Shown: one piece after another, positions 57,819 through 63,930 of the stretch
Numbering within the stretch: the stretch's first letter is position 1
How the letters are laid out: every line of letters starts with the position of its first letter
Assembly (NCBI GenBank): GCA_048213135.1
Contig: PS015024.1
Span: 223,208-287,137, forward strand
Direction: 5' to 3'
From: Reclinomonas americana ATCC 50394
Lineage: Eukaryota; Jakobida; Jakobea; Jakobida
Length of the DNA: 63,930 nt
Position numbers and translations under genes: made by a program
Notes under the pieces: generated by a model
Told to the model about the DNA's origin: nothing
The model's database searches: none
What the model saw: the letters and a program-made list of their open reading frames with translations, nothing else

Positions 57819-58518
57819 TCACGATTGTGGTGCCTGTGGTGGCGATTGTGCCGCTGGCGACGAAGGCACAGTGGCGGTGGCCGTGAGCCGCGTCGTCTGA
57901 TTGCTGGAGCTGTCGAGGGCGACTTGCACCTCAAACACATCAACGTCCTTCTCCCGGCGCACTGTGCGGCACATCGGACGCAGAAGGAGGAGGAGGAGGC
58001 GAAGGGGAACAAGGAACAGGATGCGACGGAGTACACACAGGCACAGACAAGCAGACAGACGACCAACGAGCTAGCTCGCGTTGGTGAGGCAAGAACAACA
58101 CGTGCATGCAATGAAGAGCGCACAACGAGCGACTCACCCGAGATCACCATGTCATCCGAGCGGATCGGCACGTATCGCTACACACAGCAAAACACTCAGC
58201 GGAAGAAGAACGCGTGAACAAGATAGAGATGTAACGCAACAGACACCACTCGCAACAAGTCCGACTGCAACGATTGCACATCAACACCCTCCAGCACAGA
58301 CGCTGGAGACAACCCCGCATGAGCACACTCAGCCTACTTGCCTGTGCCTCCCTTTCCGTCTCACCTCCTCTCTGTTGTGATAATATGATATGAAGTCTCT
58401 CCTTGGCCACTCGCCCACTGCCACTCCTCGCGGCGGCCGAGGCTGCTGCTGAGGCCGCTGCTGCAGCTGGTCCATTGAACGCACCTCCGAACAACCTTGC
58501 CACCAAGTCTCTCACCAT
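57819..58518 (-). CDS. minE: MinE, cell/organelle division topological specificity factor
   Basis: About 132 residues in four exons that join in phase. Exon 1 starts at ATG 58516-58518: MVRDLVARLFGGAF (amphipathic, like the MinE membrane-targeting helix or a presequence), an Ala-rich spacer, and the MinD-binding helix VAKERLHIILSQQRG (residues 37-51). Exon 2: SVLEGVDVQSLQSDLLRVVS. Exon 3: RYVPIRSDDMVIS. Exon 4: VDVFEVQVALD plus a Pro/Ser/Gln tail, stop 57819. This matches the MinE order: anti-MinCD helix, then the alpha/beta dimerisation domain (YV-I--DDM-I-, -DVFEV-V-L). In bacteria MinE stimulates MinD ATPase and makes Min proteins oscillate to place the FtsZ ring. Nuclear homologues are known in plastids and, in some protists, mitochondria. 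Introns (donors GTGAGA, GTTGCGT at 58240, GTGAGT) exclude bacterial contamination. The whole contig (57815-58547) is bounded by 20-N gaps, so its neighbours and orientation are not certain. Confidence 0.88.
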
Positions 58519-58845
58519 CTACATCCCAAGGAAATGATAAGAAGGGGNNNNNNNNNNNNNNNNNNNNAACTCGTCTCCCTCGTCTTTTTGTTGTTCTTTA
58601 TCGCCCACACATGCGTTTGTGTTTTTATGAAAGGCGCGGTGTGTGTTGTGTTGTGTTGCACTTGAGAGGATTATTTCACTTAACCACCTCACACGCACAC
58701 ATCGACTCAAGGCATGCCACCCACCCACCCACCAACCCCCTTCCCAACGACCAGCAAAACATCCGACATGCATGAAAGCAGAAAAAATAATGGAGAGCAG
58801 AAGAAGCAACGGACTGAGAAAGCAGCGCAACGGCATCACGCCGCG

Positions 58846-61753
58846 CTATCCGGTCGACGTCCACCGTGTGGAGCTCGGACTTCTTGGTGAGTTGGCGCGG
58901 CTGCGCAGCGACGACTCCCACATCAGCGTCTGCTGGTTGACTCCGGGTGCCGCCAGATGGCGGTACTCGTGGAACTCGGCAGGGTATCTGTACAACTGGT
59001 AAGACTCTCGCGGAGGATGCATACGGCGCGTGATCCGAGTCGGGACGCAACGCTTGTGGTGGTGGATTCATGAACCGCTCCAGCGATCGGTGTCGGGAGG
59101 ACGACGAGCGCAGCGTGGGGCTGGCACTGCGCAGGCTGCGACGGTTCGGACTCGAGTTGCGCTGTGGTCTGTAAAATACAAGGTTGGCCGCAGTACACAA
59201 TGAAATGAAAGGCCAACAGAGCACACGACGCAACGACGTCTTGCGACCCTGTGCGCCCAACTGACTAAAGTGCAAGCTGCGCGCCAGATCCTCCTGCGAT
59301 CGCTCCAACGCCTGCAACGCCATGGCTCGCCCGTCTGCCTGCTCGCCTTCTTCAGCAAACGCCGCGGCCGCCGCTCCACCGAGAAGATCGCTGCTCCGCT
59401 CGTTGACCGACTGTGGCGGTGGTACCTCACGCAACAGCTCCGTTTGCAGCGGACTGGTCGGCGACGCCTGCGAGTAGTCCGCTCCGTACAACTGGCGCAG
59501 GGCCTGCACGTCCTTTTGCAGCGACGACGCCAGTTCCCGTGACGATGAACCGCGCGCCTCCTCGCTGCTCGGTTGTGGCGTTGAGATCTTGGTCACATCA
59601 GGTGTGCTCTGCACGCACACACACATGTCAGCAAGAGAAACGCATGCAGTCAGAGTTCGCAGAATCAGACGCAACAGGTGCCTGGCGACGGCTGGCCGCA
59701 GGCGACGATGACGACGACGACGCCGGTACGGGTTGATGGAAGACCGCACTTAACCGGTTGGCCACGCTGTAGGGCGAGCTCGTGCTCCGTGCTGGCGGCG
59801 TCTGTCGTGACTATGCATACAAAGAACATGCATGAATACTCGCGAACGAAAAATCTTCGCAGGCGGGGGCACGAGCGCACCGATCGACCCACGCGACGAG
59901 ACGATGTCCGCCGAGAGCCGTCTCGCCGTGGTGATGCATCGGCCGATGTGGGCTGGCTGTGGCCGGCCGACACTGGCGCAGAAGCAGACACACCGCGCGG
60001 TGCGAACTTGCGACGTGGGCTGTTGACACGACATGAGTGACGACCATTATCATCCAGTGCACTCGCCACAAGCACAACTCACCGGAAGCGAGGATTGCTG
60101 GAGCCAATGAATCGCGCCGATGACAACAAGTACTGATAGGCCTCTTGCAGCAGTTCTGGTGGTACCACGCCACTCTTGGCCACAAAGTCTGTGCGTCGCC
60201 GCGAGTGAGCATCATTCCTCCTTTTTCCCTCTTGCGCTCGTCCTCACCCATCAGATAATCAGCAGCCATCAGCGGGAATCTCACGTGCGGCAACACGGGT
60301 GCCATGGCGGTGGCGAGCGTCGGCACGGCGACCGGGTGCTCACTGCCGCGCGAGGGCGTCGGATCTGCAGCAGTGAATCACGAGAGTAAGTCTCGTTGTC
60401 GAGTGTCGCTGGCGCATGACAGCCGCGCACACCTGCATCACTGCTGCTGCCAATCGAGTGCACCACAATCTCCGGCACATTCGGGTCCTGGTTGTGTGGA
60501 ACCCGACTGCGGCTCCACAGCAGCACAGCCTCAAACACAGCCTCCTGCAACACACAAATCGTCATCGTCAGCGTCGCTGGCGGCAACAGGCAGCGAGACA
60601 CGCGGGGCATGAGGACCTCGGCTGACACATTCAAATCATCCGACGCCAACAGCTCCACCAGCAGCTCCGGCTGCAACTCGGGGAACGTAATCGTCTGCGA
60701 CATGGGCTCGAACTGCTGCAGCGCTTCGCGATGGCACATCTCAAACAACAGATCGCACTCGGCCGTCGCCGCCGCATTGAACAGCACCGGCAGATTCTCT
60801 GCCGTGATCTGCGTCGTCAGGAACTTGGCAATCTCATCAAACAGCGTGTACAGCGACAGCTCCCGCGCCGCAATCAGAATCTGCATGGGCGCACATGAGA
60901 GAGGCAATCAATGACTGGAACAGAGCGAGACAACAACAACCGTGTCGCACCTCGCAGGCCGTGATAATGTCTCGCAGGTGCACAGTGTCAGTGTACAAGT
61001 ACCGCAAGACGATCTCAAACGTCGCCGGTGAGCATGTGGTATGCGGTGTGATAATGGGCGCTTTGGAGGTCTGCAAAACACACAAGAAATGCATCAATGA
61101 ACAATGCATTCTCAAAGGTTGCATTTGCACGGTACCTCGTAACCGCTTCCAACGGCGGCAATCAGGGAGCGCAGATAGGGCGATCGAGCACACAAGACAA
61201 CCTGCAAGAGAGAGTGTGTGCGAGAGTGTGTGTCAGGACATGACACGCACACACACACAGGCGCACATGCAGATGCATGCGACTGCATCTTGCTCTTCCT
61301 TGCTCATACACAGACACAGGCAGCTGACCACAGAGAGAAGCATGCGCGTGTGCGCCAGTGCAAGTGACAACAGTGGCCATGACGACATGCCTCTCTCCCT
61401 CCCTCGTTCTCACGTGCTTCTCTGCCTGCACACTCTCTCACACTCTCTCTCCCTCAACGCACCTTGTGCGCTGGGAACGATCGATCGGCGACCACCACAG
61501 ACAGATCGGCGAGGTCTTCAGAGAGCGCATAGGCGGCCAGGTCCTCTCCCAGTGTGGTTCGTCGAGGCACAGACGATGCCGAGGGTGGTGCTGCTGCTGC
61601 TGATGATGATGAGGAAGAGGACGACGAGGGCAAAGAGAACGCCTGTTGCTGCTGTTGGGGTGATGCATGTGCTGGCGATGCAGCAGACATGCTGTGTGAT
61701 GCAGACGAGGAGGAGGTCACCAGTGGCGACGATGACGCTCCTGCTGTGCTCAT
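58846..61753 (-). CDS. BTB-BACK domain protein with disordered C-terminus
   Basis: ATG at 61751-61753 (MSTAGASSSPLVTSSSS). After a Ser/Ala/Gln-rich leader the BTB fold begins LGEDLAAYALSEDLADLSVV, then FPAHK, ATFEIVLRYLYTDTVHL and AARELSLYTLFDEIAKFL. The BACK helices follow (FNAAATAECDLLFEMCHREA, PELLVELLASDDLNVSAE, EAVFEAVLLWS, HVRFPLMAADYL). No Kelch repeats are found; the tail is Ser/Arg-rich with a coiled coil (ALQALERSQEDLARSL) and ends QTLMWESSLRSRANSPRSPS before the stop at 58846. BTB-BACK proteins commonly act as cullin-3 adaptors. Donors at 59051, 59234 and 59675 are GTTGCGT; the 59051 intron resolves what first looks like a frameshift (PPPQA|YPAEFHEYR). The start lies 44 bp after the stop of the upstream same-strand gene. 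Confidence 0.85.
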
Positions 61754-61797
61754 TCCTGCTGTATCGATATGAGTGTGGGAGGCAGGACGCATGCGAT

Positions 61798-63001
61798 TCA
61801 TTTGCCGGACGACGACGACTGCAATCGTCGTTGCATGAGGGTTTTCAGTGCCCGCTCGCGAAGTTGCAGCTCGGTCATTCCCGAGCTGCCGGTAACCACT
61901 GGTGGTGGTGTTGGAGGAGGAGGAGGTGGAGGAGGTGGGGGAGCTTCGGCGGCCACTGTCCGCTCAAGTGCCTGTTTCAGCAGGCGCTGGCGAAGCTCGG
62001 CCTCGACGAGCTCCATCTTGAGACGCTGCACGTGTGTCGAGGCCGATGCGCCAGTGGGGCTTGTTGGATCGGCCACCGGTGGAGGAGGCGGTGGAGGAGG
62101 CGGTGGAGGAGGAGGCGAAGGCTCGCGATGTTGATGTCGCTTGCGATCGGGCGAGCGGGATGACGATCGGTGACTGCGCGTGCGTGGTGGCGATGGCGAC
62201 TGGCGGTGGTGGTGATCCGGTGAGCGCGACGACGAGCGATGCCGCTTGCGGACGGCTGTCGGCGATCTGTCGTGACCGTGCGACGAGCGCCTGTGCTCAC
62301 GATGGTGGTGGTGGTGGTGGTGGCGGTGGTGTCGATCGGGGGAAGGCGATCGGTGACGATGTCGTCGCTACAGGCGCACCACAACTCAGTCACGCGAAAG
62401 TAGCACACCAATCATGAACAACAACCGCAACATCAACATCCTCAATCTCCGGTGGAGGTGGCGGTGGAGGCGGTGGTGGTGGTGGAGGTGGTGAAGGAGG
62501 TGGAGGAGGTGGATCCACCGGGGTCCCACTGCGACTGGTCGCACTGGACTCGACACTGGCCCGACGCGGCTCATCGATCGGCATGTCACTGTCACTGCTT
62601 CCGCCGCCGCTGCTACTGCTGCTGTCATCGCTGCTGCTGCTCGAATCACTGCCATGCCTCCTCTTCCGCCTCTTCTCCTTGCGCCTCTTCTTCTCCTTCT
62701 TGTCGCCGTCCCTCTTCTTCTTCTTGGCATGTTTCTTCTCTTTCTTCGCCTTGCGCTTCTCCTTGCGCTGCTGCCGCGCCATTCTCCGCTCCACGCGCTT
62801 CTGCTCCATGTCCATCATGGCCTTCTCCAGTGCCGAGGGCGCTGCATGCACACATAAGTTGATGACGAAAGCATGCAACTGAGCTCAAAACACACACACA
62901 CCTGCCATGGCGACTTTGCGCTCAATGGTGGAGATCAGACGCAGAGCCATTTCGTCACTGAGGCCAGCCACAGGCGCACTAAGGCGCCGAGCAGCGGCCA
63001 T
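61798..63001 (-). CDS. SR-like Lys/Arg- and Arg/Ser-rich protein
   Basis: Three exons. ATG at 62999-63001 starts MAAARRLSAPVAGLSDEMAL, then ERKVAMAG and an intron; SALEKAMMDMEQKRVERRMA, a long Lys/Arg/Glu helix, a Ser run, and Pro runs; after another intron (GTTGTT donor, about 62344-62398) an Arg/Ser/His-rich domain (RHRSSSRSPDHHHRQSPS), another Pro run and two short coiled coils (VQRLKMELVEAELRQRLL; TELQLRERALKTLMQRRL). RS-domain proteins usually work in pre-mRNA splicing in nuclear speckles; the overall architecture resembles PNISR/RSRC-type proteins, but I see no RRM or other diagnostic domain. The stop TGA (61798-61800) overlaps an ATG of the next gene frame. Confidence 0.75.
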
Positions 63002-63073
63002 TGCGCGAGTGAAGACGGAGAGAAGAGAGGACACAGTCGGCGTCCTGCACCTCTTTCTTTCGTTGTTTGTTTG
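63002..63073. promoter_or_regulatory. 72-bp bidirectional promoter (SR-like gene / GCKR-like gene)
   Basis: The entire interval between divergent ATGs at 63001 and 63074. It is purine-rich on the left and pyrimidine-rich (CTCTTTCTTTCG) on the right of the plus strand; no TATA box. Confidence 0.6.
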
Positions 63074-63930
63074 ATGGCGAGCCAAGGCATCACAGAGCGC
63101 TCCAACTCACTCAGCGCAAACATTGACTTGTGCAGCTCGCCACTGGTTCGCGAGACAGACACATGCATTGGCCTTGCGTTGCATCTCACACTCTCACAGG
63201 AGTTNNNNNNNNNNNNNNNNNNNNGCTCGGCATTCTGCATGCAGTCGATCGCCAGTTGTTTACTGGATGGCAGCCGGAGGGAGAGGAGGCGTCTGTGTCG
63301 TTTCCATCCATGCGCAGTGAGGAGGTGATGCGTGCATTGTGTGCATTCTCGCGTCGCATTCATGATTGCATGACACCGGAGCGGAGTGAGTCGTCGGTGG
63401 TCATTATGAGGTGCGAGAGAGAGAAAGGCTTGATGTGCAGTGAGATGCATCACTGAACGGTGATGTGTGGGGCGTGGCAGTGGGTGCGGAACAAGCGGTC
63501 GACTGGCGCACTTTTGTGCGCGCTCGTACAATGCGTTGTTGGAGGTGCTCGAATTGCCGCCGGTGTTTGCGTACTTGACGGCTGGTGGCGATGTGGTGAG
63601 TCCAGTCCCCGTGCTTGCATCTGCGGATGTGGAGTACTGAGTGGACGTGCAGGCGCTGGTCAAGAGCCAGGAGTCGGCCGAGGATGATCCGATCACTGCC
63701 AGGAGGCAGCTGGACGAGACCGTGCAGGCGCTCGGCAAGCCGAGTTGCGGCGCTTGTGCGCGGCTTGGTGTGTTGTTGCTGTGAACGACTCATTGCAGCC
63801 GTGTGTGTTGTGCAGACGTGGTGTACGTCGGCATCACGTGCGGTCTGTCGGCACCGTATGTCGCCGGTCAGCTCGATTACATGATGCAGCGATCGGAGGT
63901 GAGTTCTCTTCATCCCTGTTCGTGTTTTCC
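63074..63930 (+). CDS. SIS-domain protein of the glucokinase-regulator / MurNAc-6-P etherase family, runs off the window
   Basis: ATG at 63074 starts MASQGITERSNSLSANIDL, matching the family's N-terminal S/TER-N-x-x-T/S-xx-L/ID motif. After a 20-N gap at 63205, an exon reads DRQLFTGWQPEG. A splice (GTGCGA donor at about 63411, GGCAG acceptor) joins VVIM|SGCGTSGRLAH, the SIS phosphosugar-binding signature. Then YLTAGGD, KSQESAEDD and DVVYVGITCGLSAPYVAGQL, all conserved in GKRP and MurQ. Bacterial MurQ cleaves the lactyl ether of MurNAc-6-phosphate; animal GKRP is an inactive relative that binds fructose phosphates and inhibits glucokinase. Which activity applies here is undecided, because the second SIS domain and C-terminal region lie outside the window. 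It is divergent from the SR-like gene with 72 bp between starts. Confidence 0.9.

Noticed and set aside
57819-58518. MinE as bacterial contamination
   Set aside because: Three introns with canonical acceptors and in-phase joins, including the local GTTGCGT donor type, show that it is a nuclear gene of this organism.
58980-59070. Apparent frameshift in the BTB gene
   Set aside because: Explained by a 64-nt intron with a GTTGCGT donor (59051) and TTGTACAG acceptor that joins both frames in phase.

Overview
The window is nuclear DNA of a unicellular eukaryote (protist) that I cannot place to a lineage. Nearly every gene is split by short spliceosomal introns (about 50-110 nt) with pyrimidine-rich, YAG-ending 3' sites. 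Coding DNA is GC-rich, introns are full of (CA)n/(GT)n, and many proteins carry Ser, Ala, Gln, Pro or acidic runs. No rRNA, tRNA, CRISPR, plasmid or transposon feature was seen. A nuclear, intron-bearing MinE gene points to a lineage that kept a bacterial-type organelle division protein (mitochondrial or plastid).

Layout from left to right: a disordered/C2H2 protein (+, 1-5069); a small membrane protein (-, 5309-5954); golgin CASP (+, 6245-8508); a four-domain voltage-gated cation channel with calmodulin-like EF-hands at its C-terminus (-, 8548-17775); two divergent ABCG half-transporters (-, 18179-22179; +, 22262-25743); a giant Lys/Glu-rich repeat protein (-, 25779-33604, probably continuing to 35601); BOP1 ribosome-biogenesis factor (+, 35945-39325); an 11-kb armadillo-repeat gene (-, 39451-50449); AMMECR1 (+, 50530-51637); coproporphyrinogen oxidase (+, 51814-53324); a TPR protein (-); SmD2 (+, 54967-56361); a DHHC palmitoyltransferase (-); MinE (-, 57819-58518); a BTB-BACK protein (-); an SR-like protein (-); and a GCKR/MurQ-type SIS protein (+, from 63074, running off the end).

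The genes are unrelated in function and are not an operon. The chromosome is very compact: three head-to-head pairs have only 72-82 bp between start codons, and two tail-to-tail pairs only 35-39 bp between stop codons. About 22 introns start with GTTGCGT instead of a GTRAGT-like donor.

The sequence is a draft scaffold with 17 N gaps, nine of them exactly 20 N. One contig inside BOP1 (37487-37834) is clearly inverted, a second (33625-34639) probably is, and 44560-44863 looks like sequencing noise next to a microsatellite. Exon joins below were deduced by eye from reading frame, splice signals and family knowledge; multi-exon genes are given as one span.
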